From Pseudomonadota bacterium (GTDB taxonomy: Bacteria > Pseudomonadota > Gammaproteobacteria > Burkholderiales > Rhodocyclaceae): DNA of 64,000 bases. Below the pieces are notes generated by a model. It searched no databases and had not been told where the DNA came from. It was given only the letters and a program-made list of their open reading frames with translations. Both the position numbers and the translations under genes were made by a program. Positions 16,611-28,574 of the stretch are shown piece after piece. The number at the start of each line of letters is the position of its first letter. Position 1 is the stretch's first letter. The stretch is taken from the NCBI GenBank assembly GCA_018241665.1, contig JAFEDK010000019.1, positions 135,986 to 199,985 of the forward strand, given 5' to 3'.

Positions 16611-19600
16611 TTACGCGGCCTCCAGTTCTTTCTGTTGTTGCGCGGCCATCTCGGCCAACGCGCGACGGTATTCGTGCGGCATCACCTTGACGAACTTGCA
16701 GCGGTAGGCCGCCCAGTCGGCCAGGATGGCCTTGGCGCGCTCGCTGCCAGTGTAGGTGGCGTGACGTTCGATCAGCATCTTGAGCAGGGCTTCGTCAGCC
16801 ATGCCCAGGTGACGCACGTCGACGCGGCCGTGGCCTTCGAGGTCGTCACCGGCCTCGGAGCCCTGACGGGCGGCGAATTCCTCCTCGACCGGCTCCAGGG
16901 CCACCTGGGCCATGTTGCAACGGCCTTCGAAAGTGCCGTCCTCGTCGAACACGTAGGCCACGCCGCCGGACATGCCCGCAGCGAAGTTGCGGCCGGTCAT
17001 GCCGAGCACCACGACGGTACCGCCGGTCATGTATTCGCAGCCGTGGTCGCCCACGCCTTCGACGACCGTGGTCGCACCGGAGTTACGCACCGCGAAACGC
17101 TCACCGCCGACACCGGCAAAGTAGGCCTCGCCTTCGGTCGCACCGTACAGCACGGTGTTGCCGATGATGATGTTGCTCGGCGTGTCGCACTTGAAGCCAG
17201 GCGCCGGGCGCACGATGATGCGGCCACCGGACAGGCCCTTGCCGACGTAGTCGTTGCCCTCACCCACCAGCTCGAGGGTCAGGCCGCGGGACAGGAAGGC
17301 TGCGAAACTCTGGCCGGCGGTGCCGTTGAGGCGGATATGCACGGTGTCGTCCGGCAGGCCGGCGTGACCGTACTTGGCCGCGAAGCGGCCGGACAGCATG
17401 GCGCCGACGGTACGGTTGATGTTGCGCACCGGGACTTCGAAGGAGACCTTCTCGCCGTTCTCGAGGGCCGGCTTGGCCAGCTCGATGAGCTGGTTGTCGA
17501 GGGCCTTGACCAGGTTGTGGTCCTGGACTTCGGTGTGCAGGCGCGGCACTTCGGCGGGCACGTTCGGCAGGTGGAAGATGCGGCTGTAATCCAGGCCGCG
17601 GGCCTTCCAGTGCTCGATGCCGGCACGCATGTCGAGCAGGTCGGCACGGCCAATCAGGTCGTCGAACTTGCGGATACCCATCTGGGCCATCAGCTCGCGC
17701 ACTTCCTCGGCAACGAAGAAGAAGTAGTTGACCACGTGCTCCGGCTGGCCGGAGAAACGCTTGCGCAGCGTCGGATCCTGCGTGGCCACGCCCACCGGAC
17801 AGGTGTTCAGGTGGCACTTGCGCATCATGATGCAGCCTTCGACGACCAGCGGCGCGGTGGCGAAGCCGAATTCATCGGCGCCCAGCAGCGCACCGATGAC
17901 GACGTCACGACCGGTCTTGATCTGGCCATCCACCTGCACGCGGATACGGCTGCGCAGGCGGTTGAGGACCAGGGTCTGCTGGGTTTCAGCCAGCCCCAGC
18001 TCCCACGGCGAACCGGCGTACTTGATGGAGGACAGCGGCGACGCACCGGTACCACCGTCGTGACCAGCGATCACCACGTGGTCGGCCTTGGCCTTGGCCA
18101 CACCGGCCGCCACGGTACCGACGCCCACTTCGGACACCAGCTTGACGGAAATGTCGGCCACCGGGTTGGTGTTCTTCAGATCGTGGATCAGCTGGGCCAG
18201 ATCCTCGATGGAGTAGATGTCGTGGTGCGGCGGGGGCGAGATCAGACCGACGCCCGGCACGGAGTGACGCAGGAAGCCGATGTACTCGGAGACCTTGTGA
18301 CCGGGCAGCTGGCCACCTTCACCGGGCTTGGCGCCCTGGGCCATCTTGATCTGGATCTGGTCGGCATTGACCAGGTACTCGGTGGTCACGCCGAAACGGC
18401 CGGAGGCGACCTGCTTGATCGAGGAACGCAGGCTGTCGCCGACCTTCAGCTCGATGTCGCGCTCGATGCGGCTCGCACCGATCAGCTCGGACAGCTTGGT
18501 GGGCTTGGAGATCGGGATGAAGCGCTTCGGATCCTCACCGCCTTCGCCGGTGTTCGACTTGCCGCCGATGCGGTTCATGGCGATCGCCAGCGTCGTGTGG
18601 GCTTCGGTGGAGATGGAGCCGAGGGACATGGCGCCGGTGGCGAAGCGCTTGACGATTTCCTTGGCGGATTCGACCTCTTCCAGCGGCACCGGGGCACCGA
18701 CGGGCTTGAGTTCGAACAGGCCGCGCAGGGTCATGTGACGCTTGCCCTGATCGTTGATGATCTTGGCGTATTCCTTGTAGGTGTCGAACTGGCCGCTGCG
18801 GGTGGAGTGCTGCAGCTTGGCGATCGCGTCCGGCGTCCACATGTGCTCGTCGCCACGGATGCGGAAGGCGTATTCGCCGCCGGCATCGAGGGCATTGGCC
18901 AGCACCGGGTCGGCGCTGAAGGCGGCCTGATGCAGGCGGATGGCTTCGTCCATCACCTCGAACACGCCGATGCCTTCCACCTGGGAAGCGGTGCCGGTGA
19001 AGTACTTCTCGACCAGCGTCTTCTTGAGGCCGATGGCTTCGAAGATCTGGGCGCCGGTGTAGGACATGAAGGTGGAGATGCCCATCTTGGACATGACCTT
19101 CATGAGGCCCTTGCCGACGGCCTTGATGAAGTGCTTGACGTACTTCTCGGCGGTCTCGGCGTCACCGTGGGCCATCTCGGTGAGGGTCTCGAGGGCCAGG
19201 TAGGGGTGCACCGCCTCGGCGCCATAACCGGCCAGCACGGCGAAGTGGTGGGTTTCGCGGGCGGAGCCGGTTTCAACCACCAGGCCGGTGCGGGTACGCA
19301 GGCCCTTGGTCACCAGGTGCTGGTGAATGGCGGAGGTGGCCAGCAGGGCCGGGATCGCGACCTGTTCGGCGCTGACCTTGCGGTCGGACACGATCAGGAT
19401 GTTGGAGCCCTCCAGCACCGCGTTCTCGGCTTCCGCGCACAGCGAGGCCAGGCGCGCTTCGACGCCTTCCTTGCCCCAGGCCAGCGGATAGCAGATGTCC
19501 AGTTCGGCGGAGCGGAACTTGTTCTCGGTGTAACGGGCGATCTCGCGCAGCTTCGCCATGTCGGCGAAGGTCAGCACCGGCTGGGTGACTTCCAGGCGGT

Positions 19601-21287
19601 ACGGGGGGTTGATCTCGTTGATGCCGAGCAGGTTCGGGCGCGGGCCGACGAAGCTGACCAGGGACATGACCAGTTGTTCGCGGATCGGGTCGATCGGCGG
19701 GTTGGTCACCTGAGCGAAGAGCTGACGGAAGTAGCTGAAGATCGGCTTGGCCTTGGCGGACAGCACGGCCAGCGGGCTGTCGTTGCCCATCGAGCCGGTG
19801 CCCTCTTCGCCGGTCTTGGCCATCGGCTCGAGGATGAACTTGACGTCTTCCTGGGTGAAACCGAAAGCCTGCTGGCGGTCCAGCAGGGACGCGGCGCACT
19901 CGGGTGCGGCGACGCTGGCGGGCGCGGCACAGGTGTCGAGCTTGATGTTGATGCGGGACAGCCATTCCTGGTAGGGCTTGGCGGCGGCAAGGGATTCCTT
20001 GATTTCCTTGTCGTCGATGATGCGGCCCTGCTCCATGTCGATCAGGAACATCTTGCCCGGCTGCAGACGCCACTTCTTGACGATCTTCTCGTCGGGAATC
20101 GGCAGCACGCCGGATTCGGAGGCCATCACGACGTAATCGTCGTCGGTCACCAGGTAACGGGCGGGACGCAGGCCGTTACGGTCGAGGGTAGCGCCGATCT
20201 GGCGGCCGTCGGTGAAGGCCACCGCGGCGGGGCCGTCCCACGGCTCCATCATCGCAGCGTGGTATTCGTAGAAGGCACGGCGCTTCTGGTCCATCAGCGT
20301 GTGGGATTCCCAGGCTTCGGGAATCATCATCATCATCGCGTGGGCCAGGGAATAGCCGCTCATCACCAGCAGTTCGAGCGCGTTGTCGAAGGCGGCGGAG
20401 TCGGACTGACCCGGGTAGATCAGCGGCCACAGCTTCTGCAGGTCTTCGCCGAGCAGCGGGGACTGGGTACCCTTCTCGCGGGCACGCATCCAGTTGTAGT
20501 TGCCGCGCACCGTGTTGATTTCGCCGTTGTGGGCGATGTAACGGAACGGGTGGGCCAGGTGCCAGGTCGGGAAGGTGTTGGTCGAGAAGCGCTGGTGCAC
20601 CAGGGCCAGCGCGGAGACGCAGCGCGCATCCTGCAGATCGGAGTAGTACTGGCCTACCTGGTCGGCGAGCAGCAGACCCTTGTAGTTGATCGTACGCGCC
20701 GACATAGACGGCGTGTAGAACTCCTTGGAGTGCTTCAGCTTGAGGGCTGCGATGGCGTTGGCGGCACGGCGACGGATCACGTACAGCTTGCGCTCGAGGG
20801 CGTCGGTGACCATGACGTCGGGACCGCGGCCGATGAAGACCTGGCGGATCACCGGTTCCTTGGCCTTGACGGTCGGGGACATCGGCATGTTCGGGTCGGT
20901 CGGCACATCACGCCAACCGAGCACGACCTGGCCTTCGGCGCGGGTGGCGCGCTCGATTTCGTCCTCACAGGCGAGACGGGAGGCGTGCTCCTTCGGCAGG
21001 AAGACCATGCCGACACCGTAGTCGCCGGCCTGCGGCAGGGTGACGCCCTGCTTGGCCATTTCTTCGCGGAACAGCGTATCCGGAATCTGGATCAGGATAC
21101 CGGCGCCATCGCCCTGCAGCGGGTCGGCACCCACGGCACCCCGGTGATCCAGATTCTTCAGAATTTCGAGACCCTGATTTACGATCTCATGCGTCTTGTT
21201 GCCCTTGATATGTGCAATGAAGCCGACACCACAGGCGTCATGTTCGTTGGCGGGGTCGTAAAGACCCTGCTCCAGGGGAAGATCCAT
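16611..21287 (-). CDS. gltB: Glutamate synthase (NADPH) large subunit
   Basis: About 1558 residues. The class II glutaminase domain begins at Cys19 ([13 protein letters not shown]), so an 18-residue propeptide is expected to be removed to free the catalytic Cys. The central and FMN/synthase domains follow ([25 protein letters not shown]), with the 3Fe-4S ligands in [12 protein letters not shown], then a C-terminal GXGXG beta-helix region. I start at ATG 21287, which has AGGA about 9 nt upstream; an earlier possible start would add nine residues. It makes glutamate in ammonia assimilation together with gltD. Confidence 0.95.
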   Translation of the reverse strand: MDLPLEQGLYDPANEHDACGVGFIAHIKGNKTHEIVNQGLEILKNLDHRGAVGADPLQGDGAGILIQIPDTLFREEMAKQGVTLPQAGDYGVGMVFLPKEHASRLACEDEIERATRAEGQVVLGWRDVPTDPNMPMSPTVKAKEPVIRQVFIGRGPDVMVTDALERKLYVIRRRAANAIAALKLKHSKEFYTPSMSARTINYKGLLLADQVGQYYSDLQDARCVSALALVHQRFSTNTFPTWHLAHPFRYIAHNGEINTVRGNYNWMRAREKGTQSPLLGEDLQKLWPLIYPGQSDSAAFDNALELLVMSGYSLAHAMMMMIPEAWESHTLMDQKRRAFYEYHAAMMEPWDGPAAVAFTDGRQIGATLDRNGLRPARYLVTDDDYVVMASESGVLPIPDEKIVKKWRLQPGKMFLIDMEQGRIIDDKEIKESLAAAKPYQEWLSRINIKLDTCAAPASVAAPECAASLLDRQQAFGFTQEDVKFILEPMAKTGEEGTGSMGNDSPLAVLSAKAKPIFSYFRQLFAQVTNPPIDPIREQLVMSLVSFVGPRPNLLGINEINPPYRLEVTQPVLTFADMAKLREIARYTENKFRSAELDICYPLAWGKEGVEARLASLCAEAENAVLEGSNILIVSDRKVSAEQVAIPALLATSAIHQHLVTKGLRTRTGLVVETGSARETHHFAVLAGYGAEAVHPYLALETLTEMAHGDAETAEKYVKHFIKAVGKGLMKVMSKMGISTFMSYTGAQIFEAIGLKKTLVEKYFTGTASQVEGIGVFEVMDEAIRLHQAAFSADPVLANALDAGGEYAFRIRGDEHMWTPDAIAKLQHSTRSGQFDTYKEYAKIINDQGKRHMTLRGLFELKPVGAPVPLEEVESAKEIVKRFATGAMSLGSISTEAHTTLAIAMNRIGGKSNTGEGGEDPKRFIPISKPTKLSELIGASRIERDIELKVGDSLRSSIKQVASGRFGVTTEYLVNADQIQIKMAQGAKPGEGGQLPGHKVSEYIGFLRHSVPGVGLISPPPHHDIYSIEDLAQLIHDLKNTNPVADISVKLVSEVGVGTVAAGVAKAKADHVVIAGHDGGTGASPLSSIKYAGSPWELGLAETQQTLVLNRLRSRIRVQVDGQIKTGRDVVIGALLGADEFGFATAPLVVEGCIMMRKCHLNTCPVGVATQDPTLRKRFSGQPEHVVNYFFFVAEEVRELMAQMGIRKFDDLIGRADLLDMRAGIEHWKARGLDYSRIFHLPNVPAEVPRLHTEVQDHNLVKALDNQLIELAKPALENGEKVSFEVPVRNINRTVGAMLSGRFAAKYGHAGLPDDTVHIRLNGTAGQSFAAFLSRGLTLELVGEGNDYVGKGLSGGRIIVRPAPGFKCDTPSNIIIGNTVLYGATEGEAYFAGVGGERFAVRNSGATTVVEGVGDHGCEYMTGGTVVVLGMTGRNFAAGMSGGVAYVFDEDGTFEGRCNMAQVALEPVEEEFAARQGSEAGDDLEGHGRVDVRHLGMADEALLKMLIERHATYTGSERAKAILADWAAYRCKFVKVMPHEYRRALAEMAAQQQKELEAA

Positions 21288-21521
21288 CTTGTTTTTCCTC
21301 GACACAACACACACCGGCGCCGCTTACAGACCGCGCCGGACCTTCAAACTGCGGGAAATCGCCCCGTCCGAACCGTGAAAAAGCCGGCGACACGCGGCCA
21401 GCCGGCTACGCTCGATCCCGACGAGGAGACCGTTCAAACACATTGGGCGAGGGTCGAATATACCGCTCCGAGAGCCCTGTTTTCAAGGATTTTTTTGCGG
21501 CGCGACAAGCCTTTGCAAGGC

Positions 21522-22646
21522 TCAGTGGATCTCGCCGACCGCAAACAGGCGCCGGTGTTCACGCATCGCATACCTGTCCGTCATTCCAGCGACATAATCG
21601 GCGATGGCCCGCGCCTTGTCGGCACGGGCCATCTGCTGATACTGCGGCGGCAGCAGGCGGGGGTCGTTCATGAACGCCCCGAAGAGGTCCTGGATGATGC
21701 GCCGGGCCTTGTCGGTCATGCGCAACACCTGGAAGTGGTGATAAAGACTCTCGCGCAGGAAGGTCTTCAGGACGCGCAACTCGGGCAGCAGGGCCTCGCT
21801 GTAGGCCACCAGCCGCGGCGCGGCATGCACGTCGGCCAGCGACGCCACACCCGCCGCCGCGATGTTGGCGCGGGTCTGCTCGATCAGATCCACGGCCATC
21901 ATGTTGATCATGCGGCGGATGGTTTCATGGATCAGGCGCCGCCCGGCCAGCCCCGGGTAAGCGGCCTCGACCGCCAGCCGGTTGCGGCGGAAGACCGGCA
22001 CTGCGTCGAGCTGCTCGAGGGTGATCAACCCCGACCGAAGACCATCGTCCACGTCGTGATTGTTGTAGGCGATCTCGTCAGCCAGGTTGGCCAGCTGCGC
22101 CTCCAGCGAGGGCTGGCGCCCCTCGAGGAAACGCCGCCCGATTTCGCCGAGCTGTGCGGCATTTTTCGGCGAACAGTGCTTGAGGATCCCTTCGCGGGTC
22201 TCATGCATCAGATTGAGACCATTGAAATCAGCGTAGCTTTCTTCGAGCACATCCACTGTCCGCAGGGACTGCAGATTGTGCTCGAAGCCACCGAAGTCCT
22301 TCATGCAGGCGTGCAGCGCATCCTGGCCGGCGTGACCGAAGGGGGTGTGCCCCAGGTCATGGGCGAGCGCCACGGCTTCGGCCAGGTCCTCGTTGAGGTG
22401 CAGCGCCCGGGCGATCGAGCGGGTGATCTGGGCGACTTCGATGCTATGGGTCAGGCGGGTCCGGAACAGGTCGCCCTCGTGATTGACGAAGACCTGGGTC
22501 TTGTACTCCAGGCGCCGGAAGGCCGTGCAGTGGACGATGCGGTCGCGATCGCGCTGAAACTCGCCGCGCGCCACCGGCGGCGGCTCGGCAATCTGACGGC
22601 CACGGGAGTTGGCCTCGACAACGGCGTAAGGCGCCAGCTCGGCCAT
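21522..22646 (-). CDS. dgt: Deoxyguanosinetriphosphate triphosphohydrolase-like protein
   Basis: A 374-residue HD-domain protein of the dGTPase-like family, which hydrolyses dNTPs to the nucleoside and triphosphate. Metal ligands are visible as [10 protein letters not shown] and [17 protein letters not shown], with a later [13 protein letters not shown]. This length matches the short (non-E. coli) type. The start at ATG 22646 lies 11 bp after the aroB stop. The ribosome-binding site is weak, so translation is probably coupled to aroB. Placement after aroKB and before gltB is common in betaproteobacteria. Confidence 0.93.
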   Translation of the reverse strand: MAELAPYAVVEANSRGRQIAEPPPVARGEFQRDRDRIVHCTAFRRLEYKTQVFVNHEGDLFRTRLTHSIEVAQITRSIARALHLNEDLAEAVALAHDLGHTPFGHAGQDALHACMKDFGGFEHNLQSLRTVDVLEESYADFNGLNLMHETREGILKHCSPKNAAQLGEIGRRFLEGRQPSLEAQLANLADEIAYNNHDVDDGLRSGLITLEQLDAVPVFRRNRLAVEAAYPGLAGRRLIHETIRRMINMMAVDLIEQTRANIAAAGVASLADVHAAPRLVAYSEALLPELRVLKTFLRESLYHHFQVLRMTDKARRIIQDLFGAFMNDPRLLPPQYQQMARADKARAIADYVAGMTDRYAMREHRRLFAVGEIH

Positions 22647-22657
22647 CGGCGGGGCGC

Positions 22658-23737
22658 TCAGCAGCAGGCCTCGATGGTGGCGCGAATATCGGCCTGGCTC
22701 GCCTCGGCAGTCACCACCGCCGAACCGAGCGCCTTCAGCAGCACCAGCCGCAAGGTGCCATCCGCCACCTTCTTGTCGTGGGACATCAACTCGAGATAAC
22801 GCTCCGCGCCCAGCGGCGCCCCCTTGACGGGCAGGCCTGCCCTCTCGTGAATGCGCTTGACCCGCTCGACGTCCGCGTCGGACAGCCAGCCGAGGCGCCG
22901 CGACAGATCGGCGGCCATGATCGCCCCGGCGGCAACGGCTTCGCCATGCAGCCAGACGCCGTAGCCCAGCCCGGTTTCGATGGCATGGCCGAAAGTGTGC
23001 CCCAGATTGAGGGTGGCGCGCACGCCCTGCTCGGTCTCGTCCGCCGCAACGACTTCCGCCTTGTTGCTGCAGGAGCGCTCGACCGCCTCGGCCAGCGCAT
23101 CGGCATCGCGGGCAAGCAGGCGCTCGACGTTCGCCTCGATCCATTCCAGGAAGGGCAGGTCGCGGATCAAGCCGTACTTGATAACCTCTGCCAAACCCGC
23201 CTTAAGCTCCCGGTCGGGCAACGTATTGAGGGCCGAGGTATCGGCAAGCACCAGTCGCGGCTGGTAGAAGGCGCCGATCATATTCTTGCCGAGGGGGTGG
23301 TTGATAGCGGTCTTTCCCCCAACGGAGGAGTCCACCTGGGACAACAGCGTGGTCGGCACCTGGATGAACGGCACACCACGCTGGTAGGTGGCAGCGGCAA
23401 AGCCAACCATGTCACCGACAACGCCGCCGCCAAGGGCGATCAGGGTCGTACCGCGATCGCAGCGGCTGGACAGCAGACCATCGAAGATCGCGTTGAGGGT
23501 TTCCCAATCCTTGTGTGCCTCTCCGTCCGGCAGCACGATCTCGGTGACGGTCAACCCGCGAGCCTTCAGGCCGTCCACGAAGCCGCGCAGGTAAAGCGGT
23601 CCCACCACATCATTGGTGATCACCGCCACGCGGCGTGACTTCACATAGGGCAAGACCAGATCGGGATCGGTCAACAGGCCCGCCCCGATCCGGATCGGGT
23701 AGCTGCGTTCAGCCAGTTCGACGTTCAGTGTGCGCAT
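22658..23737 (-). CDS. aroB: 3-dehydroquinate synthase
   Basis: A 359-residue protein of standard length. It cyclises DAHP to 3-dehydroquinate in the shikimate pathway, using NAD and a divalent metal. Visible motifs are the NAD-binding [19 protein letters not shown], the [19 protein letters not shown] loop and the metal-ligand HTFGHAIE. The start overlaps the 3' end of aroK by 13 bp, so the two shikimate genes are coupled. Confidence 0.97.
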   Translation of the reverse strand: MRTLNVELAERSYPIRIGAGLLTDPDLVLPYVKSRRVAVITNDVVGPLYLRGFVDGLKARGLTVTEIVLPDGEAHKDWETLNAIFDGLLSSRCDRGTTLIALGGGVVGDMVGFAAATYQRGVPFIQVPTTLLSQVDSSVGGKTAINHPLGKNMIGAFYQPRLVLADTSALNTLPDRELKAGLAEVIKYGLIRDLPFLEWIEANVERLLARDADALAEAVERSCSNKAEVVAADETEQGVRATLNLGHTFGHAIETGLGYGVWLHGEAVAAGAIMAADLSRRLGWLSDADVERVKRIHERAGLPVKGAPLGAERYLELMSHDKKVADGTLRLVLLKALGSAVVTAEASQADIRATIEACC

Positions 23738-24252
23738 AAGTCCTGCAATTCCTTTTCGATCAGACGCACCATCGCGTGCGGCGTTCCACGCCCGCCTTCG
23801 ACGACGATGTGGGCCACCTCGCGATACAGCGGGTCACGGGTGACGTACAGCTGCTGCAGCCTCCCCTTCGGGTCCGGCACCTGCAGCAGGGGACGCGTCT
23901 TGTCGTGACGGGTGCGCTCCCACAGGACGTGGGGTGGAACATTGAGATAAACGACAACGCCCCGCTCGGACAGCAGGGCGCGATTGATGGGATTGATGAC
24001 GGCCCCGCCGCCAGTCGCCAGCACCATCCCCGACTCGATGGTCAGCTCGTCAAGGGTCTGGGTTTCCCGGCGGCGGAAACCCTCTTCGCCCTCGATCTCG
24101 AAGATGGTCGGGATCTTGACCCCCGTCCGGGCTTCGATTTCGTGGTCGCTATCGACGAAACGAAGGCCGAGACGCTTGGCAAGCTCCCGGCCGACGGTGG
24201 TCTTACCGGAGCCGGGCATGCCAATCAGGACAACACAACGTGGAAAATCCAT
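23725..24252 (-). CDS. aroK: Shikimate kinase
   Basis: A 175-residue P-loop kinase that phosphorylates shikimate at the 3-hydroxyl. Walker A is [11 protein letters not shown] (residues 11-21), the shikimate-binding DSDHEIE follows, then GGGAV and the lid region [11 protein letters not shown]. It overlaps aroB downstream. Upstream, 48 bp away, is the Ig-like lipoprotein gene, which separates aroK from its more usual neighbour pilQ. Confidence 0.96.
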   Translation of the reverse strand: MDFPRCVVLIGMPGSGKTTVGRELAKRLGLRFVDSDHEIEARTGVKIPTIFEIEGEEGFRRRETQTLDELTIESGMVLATGGGAVINPINRALLSERGVVVYLNVPPHVLWERTRHDKTRPLLQVPDPKGRLQQLYVTRDPLYREVAHIVVEGGRGTPHAMVRLIEKELQDLCAH

Positions 24253-24300
24253 TCCCTTCCTTTGCAGTCGGGGAAAGGCTTTTACTCCCCAAGACGCATA

Positions 24301-26364
24301 TCAATTGATCGTGATGGTCCGGCTACTCGCATTGCCGCTCGGCGACGTCACGGTAAGAGTAACGGTTCCAGTCGGCTTCGTCTGGCACTTCGTACCTTCC
24401 ACCGTAAAGCTATGGAAGGTTCCACCCGCAGCGCTGGTGTTCGAAACCGTTGCGGAAGTCGAGGACACCGCAACCGAAGCCTTGACTGTGTCGCCCGAGT
24501 CATTTCGGTAAGTCACAGCCGAATCCATGGACAGCGTAGCGCCAGCGGGCAACGGATTGTTGTTTTCGTCGGACAGCCGGAAAGTAAAGGAGCCCGTGCA
24601 AGTCGGCAAGGCCGGCATGGTGAAAGTGGAAGGCGCAACCGTACCGATCACATGGCTGGACAGGATGACAAGATTGACCCGGCGCACATGCGCCTGCCCC
24701 CAGACACCATCGCAGGTTCCCGCACTATAGGGCGCATTGGCATAGCGCCCGTCAGCAGGATAGGCCGGACACGTGCCCGACTTGCCAAAGGCGATCTCGG
24801 ACTCTCCCGCCTCCCTCGTCCGGTTCTCATTGTTATCGACAAAGGCATTACCAAGATCACGGAACGCCTCACCCGCATCGTAAATGTTGTTGGCGTTGCC
24901 GTCGTCAAAACTCTCCTCGCCCATTGCGTAAGCGAGGATGGTCACACGCCCGTTCGTTACGGAAGCTGAAGGCTCCGAATCGTTGCGCGGCCGATACTCT
25001 CCGCTGGTAAAGGTCGAGGAACACGATGCAGCTACTGTCGTACACGATGCACCGATACCCGCGCCCTCACTGATGAAGTTGATGACCGTACCGTCCGGCA
25101 CAGGGTTACCCAGCCGATCAAACGCATAGACAGTTGCTTTAGTGCTCGTCCCATCCCGACGCCACCCCTCGATATTGAAGGTCTCAACCGCCAACGAGAA
25201 ACGGTCCTGGGTCGGACGCCCCGTAGAGATCGTCAGATTGGGCGACTGACTCTTGATCGCCGAGTTCTCGGCCAACACGGCAGTCACCCATACTGGCGTC
25301 GGCACAGTACCTGCAGTCACGGTCACGCTGACAGTACCATCGGCACCAGTAGTGCCTTGCACAACCCCACTGGACTGGCCATTCAGCTTGATACCGCCAA
25401 CACGGGTCGACAAGTCGAAATTGACCGCCTTACCGGCAATCGGACTATTAGTGCTATCGACCAGCTTGAAGGTCACGATGGAGTCGGACGACAAACCTGC
25501 TCCGCCTGTCCCTGCCAACACGATGGACGCCGGTGACGAGGATACGAAGCTGACGTTCGATGCCTGGGGCGCGGCCACTTGCAGGGAAATCGAACTCGAC
25601 GTCCCCTGCACGGACGCCGTAATCGCGTCAGTACCCGCACACCCCTTATCGGTATAGGTGGCGGTTGCCACACCATTCACCGAAGAGACGCTATGGGAGA
25701 TGGATGCCTTGCCTGCCGTGTCACAAGCAGACGAAAAACTCACGGTCTGAGCGGACGTCGCCGGGGCCCCATTCACCAGCACCTGCACCGAAACGGAGGT
25801 GCTCCCATACGCGCTCAATGAAGTGGTGTTCGCAGCCAGATTGGTGAGCGTAACCGTGCCAGGACTAACGGCATACCCGATGGTCTGGGATACAGATTTA
25901 CCGGAAAAACTCGCAGACGCCGTTACCTCGGCCGCCCCACTGGACGCAAGACTGGCTGCCTGCAGATTGATGGAGGCAATACCGCTGCTGTTGGTCAGGG
26001 CCGTACCGGAGGCCGGATCGAATACGCCAAGGGTAGCGTCCGTGGTAAAACTCACTACAGCATTGGGAACAACCGCGCCATTGGCATCCTTCACCAAGAC
26101 CTTGACGGTCAAAGGCTTACCGGCTGCCAGGGTATTACTACTGGCCCCCGTACCTGCATCAGCCAAGGTGAGAGTAAGCGTCCCATCAGTCGCCGAAGAG
26201 CCACTACCACTTGATGAGCAAGTGATGAAGCCACCGGGACAAGCTGCACTGCCACTCGAACCGCCGCCACCGCCACCACATCCGGCAATGGCCAGCGCGA
26301 TCACGCTCAAGGTAAACAACCGACCTTGTGATGACAGACCACCCAGGGCACTGAGGTTATGCAT
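24301..26364 (-). CDS. Large lipoprotein with bacterial Ig-like repeats
   Basis: A 687-residue predicted lipoprotein. A signal peptide ends at the lipobox IAGC (Cys29), followed by a run of six Gly and a Ser/Gly linker. About four Big/invasin-type Ig repeats then follow; their signature is a V-x-V-x-V-K-D-x-G/N-P-V-x-G-x-V-V-F pattern (for example VKVLVKDANGAVVPNAVVSF and VVNFDLS-like strands). Cysteines appear in pairs (SCTTVAASC; CPAYPADGRY then CDGVWG). An acidic DDGNANNIYDAGE segment resembles an EF-hand-like calcium loop. Its codon use is less GC-rich than its neighbours. It sits 23 bp after pilQ, suggesting a surface role linked to type IV pili, which is inference. Confidence 0.8.
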   Translation of the reverse strand: MHNLSALGGLSSQGRLFTLSVIALAIAGCGGGGGGSSGSAACPGGFITCSSSGSGSSATDGTLTLTLADAGTGASSNTLAAGKPLTVKVLVKDANGAVVPNAVVSFTTDATLGVFDPASGTALTNSSGIASINLQAASLASSGAAEVTASASFSGKSVSQTIGYAVSPGTVTLTNLAANTTSLSAYGSTSVSVQVLVNGAPATSAQTVSFSSACDTAGKASISHSVSSVNGVATATYTDKGCAGTDAITASVQGTSSSISLQVAAPQASNVSFVSSSPASIVLAGTGGAGLSSDSIVTFKLVDSTNSPIAGKAVNFDLSTRVGGIKLNGQSSGVVQGTTGADGTVSVTVTAGTVPTPVWVTAVLAENSAIKSQSPNLTISTGRPTQDRFSLAVETFNIEGWRRDGTSTKATVYAFDRLGNPVPDGTVINFISEGAGIGASCTTVAASCSSTFTSGEYRPRNDSEPSASVTNGRVTILAYAMGEESFDDGNANNIYDAGEAFRDLGNAFVDNNENRTREAGESEIAFGKSGTCPAYPADGRYANAPYSAGTCDGVWGQAHVRRVNLVILSSHVIGTVAPSTFTMPALPTCTGSFTFRLSDENNNPLPAGATLSMDSAVTYRNDSGDTVKASVAVSSTSATVSNTSAAGGTFHSFTVEGTKCQTKPTGTVTLTVTSPSGNASSRTITIN

Positions 26365-26387
26365 AGAAATTCCCGTATTAATGAAGG

Positions 26388-28574
26388 TCAGCGCAGACCA
26401 AGCTGATCGTTAATGATGCGAGGCGTAATGAAGACGAGCAATTCCGTCTTGTTGTCCTTACGCTCGGTATTTCTGAAGAGATACCCGAGCACGGGTACGT
26501 CTCCCAGCAATGGGATCTTGGTCGTGTTGTTCCCGACTTCCTGGATGTAGATCCCGCCAATCACGACGGTGCCGCCATTCTCGACCACCACGTCGGTCTT
26601 CACGTGCTTGGTGTCGATCGGTACGTTGTTACCGGCAACGGGCTGGTCGTAGCGAGGTTGGTCCTTGTTGACTTCCAGCGACATCATCACCTTGCCATCA
26701 GGCGTGATCTGCGGCTTCACCTTGAGCGCCAGGTTGGCCTTCTTGAAGCTGACGGTCGGGAAGGCGGTACCGCCAGACTGCGTCTGATAGGGTACTTCCG
26801 TACCCTGCTCGATCAGGGCCTCCGCCTTGTCGGCGGTCATGACGCGCGGCCGCGAGACCACCTTGCCGCGGCCATCTGCCTCCAGAGCCGAAACCTCAAG
26901 ATCGATGTAACGGGTCGCGGCGCTGTTCCAGAGGGCAAACGAGAACGCACCGACCGACTTGTTGTTGATCTGCGAGGCCGGCAGATTGACGCCGAGGCTG
27001 TTGTTGAAGTCCGGGATCGTAGAGATCTGGCCGGCCTGGTAGCCCGTCGAAGACAGGTTTCCGCTGCCAATGGTGTTGCGGAAGATCGGCACGCCACCAG
27101 ACGTGGTGCCGATCTGCCCGCCAGTCTTGGCACCAAAACCAAGGCGCATGCCCAGGTTGCTGGCAAAGGTGTCGGTGGCCTCGACGATCTGCGCCTCGAT
27201 CAGGACCTGCCTGACCTCCACATCCACCTCGGTGATCAGGCGCCGGATCTCCTCGAGCCGGGACGGCACGTCGCTGACGAAGATCTTGTTGCTGCGCTCG
27301 TCAAAGGAGGCGCTGCCGCGCTTGGAGAGCACGGACTGATCCTTGCTCTTCAGGAATTCCGCAACGCTCTTCGCCTTGTGGTAGTTGATCTGGAAACTCT
27401 CGGTCCGCAATGGCTCCAGATCACCGACCTGGGCCTTGGCTTCCAGATCGAGCTTTTCACGCGCGGCCAGTTCGTCCCGCGGGGCGATCCAGATCACGTT
27501 GCCGTTCTTGCGCATGTCCAGGCCACGGGCCTGCAGGATGATGTCGAGGGCCTGATCCCAGGGCACGTCCTTGAGGCGCAACGTCAGGTTGCCCTGCACG
27601 GAGTCGCTGGTGATGATGTTGAAGTTCGTGAAGTCGGCGATCACCTGCAGCACGGAACGCACATCGATGTTCTGGAAATTGAGGGACAGCTTCTCGCCGG
27701 AGAAGCGCTCCTTGCCGGGCCCTTGGGTCAGCTTGTTGGGATCTTCCTTGACCGGCTTGACCTCGAGAACGAACTGGTTGTCGCTCTGGTAGGCATTATG
27801 TTCCCATAGCCCCCGCGGCGTCACCGTCATGCGGACATTGCCACCCTGGGTCTGGGTCAGCACCGACGAGACCGGCGTGCCGAAATCCAGCACATCGAGC
27901 TTGCGGCGCAGCTGCTCGGGCACATCGGTCTTCAGGAAATCGACGATCAGGCTTTCACCGCGCTGGCGGATGTCGATGCCGGCATTCGGATCGGACAGAT
28001 CGACCACCAGCCGCCCCTCGCCATTGGCACCGCGGCGGAAGTTGATGTCGCGGATGGCGTGTTTTTCCTCGCGCCCCACGGCAGCCGGCGCAAACTGGGT
28101 GGTCTGCTGCGCCAGCGAACTGGTGGCCTCGCGAATCTGCCCGGTGGCCAGGGTGATCAGGAGGTCATTGCCCTCCTGACGGGTCTCGTAGGGGTAGACG
28201 CGGGACAGGTTCAGGACCAGGCGGGTGCGGTCTCCGACCTGCACGACGTTGACGCTGCGCAGATCACCGGCATTGAGCGTCTGGCTGTTACGCCCGAGCG
28301 CATTCGCAGTGTCCGGAAAGTCGAACGCGATGCGTGCCGGATTCGCGACACTGAAACTCGCCGGCATGGCGGCCAGAGGTTTGGCGAGCGTGAGCTTGAG
28401 AACGACGCTGCCCCCCTGCTCCACAGCCATGATCTTCTCGATCCGGTTGCCCGCCGGTACGACATCCACGGCCTGACCGCTCTGCGCAAATACAGCCTGC
28501 GCGGGCAGAAGACCACCGAGACACGCCGCAACCGCCAACGCACCAAAGCTGAGCCCACATGGTCTCATTTTCAT
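26388..28574 (-). CDS. pilQ: Type IV pilus secretin
   Basis: A 728-residue outer-membrane secretin that forms the pore for the pilus. A signal peptide (ending near PAQAVFAQ) is followed by AMIN-type domains, the short secretin N-terminal domain (LSLNFQNIDVRSVLQVIAD), secretin N repeats and the C-terminal secretin domain, with VDVEVRQVLIEAQIVEATD and the final VVIGGIYIQE and PLLGDVPVLGYLFRNT. I start at ATG 28574, which has a perfect AGGAGG 7 nt before. The ATG overlaps the pilP stop. It is the last gene of pilMNOPQ. Confidence 0.97.
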   Translation of the reverse strand: MKMRPCGLSFGALAVAACLGGLLPAQAVFAQSGQAVDVVPAGNRIEKIMAVEQGGSVVLKLTLAKPLAAMPASFSVANPARIAFDFPDTANALGRNSQTLNAGDLRSVNVVQVGDRTRLVLNLSRVYPYETRQEGNDLLITLATGQIREATSSLAQQTTQFAPAAVGREEKHAIRDINFRRGANGEGRLVVDLSDPNAGIDIRQRGESLIVDFLKTDVPEQLRRKLDVLDFGTPVSSVLTQTQGGNVRMTVTPRGLWEHNAYQSDNQFVLEVKPVKEDPNKLTQGPGKERFSGEKLSLNFQNIDVRSVLQVIADFTNFNIITSDSVQGNLTLRLKDVPWDQALDIILQARGLDMRKNGNVIWIAPRDELAAREKLDLEAKAQVGDLEPLRTESFQINYHKAKSVAEFLKSKDQSVLSKRGSASFDERSNKIFVSDVPSRLEEIRRLITEVDVEVRQVLIEAQIVEATDTFASNLGMRLGFGAKTGGQIGTTSGGVPIFRNTIGSGNLSSTGYQAGQISTIPDFNNSLGVNLPASQINNKSVGAFSFALWNSAATRYIDLEVSALEADGRGKVVSRPRVMTADKAEALIEQGTEVPYQTQSGGTAFPTVSFKKANLALKVKPQITPDGKVMMSLEVNKDQPRYDQPVAGNNVPIDTKHVKTDVVVENGGTVVIGGIYIQEVGNNTTKIPLLGDVPVLGYLFRNTERKDNKTELLVFITPRIINDQLGLR

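Noticed and set aside
16596-22799. A very long + strand frame opposite gltB, gltD and dgt (over 2000 codons)
   Set aside because: High-GC antisense artefact; the opposite strand carries intact gltB, gltD and dgt with all key motifs.
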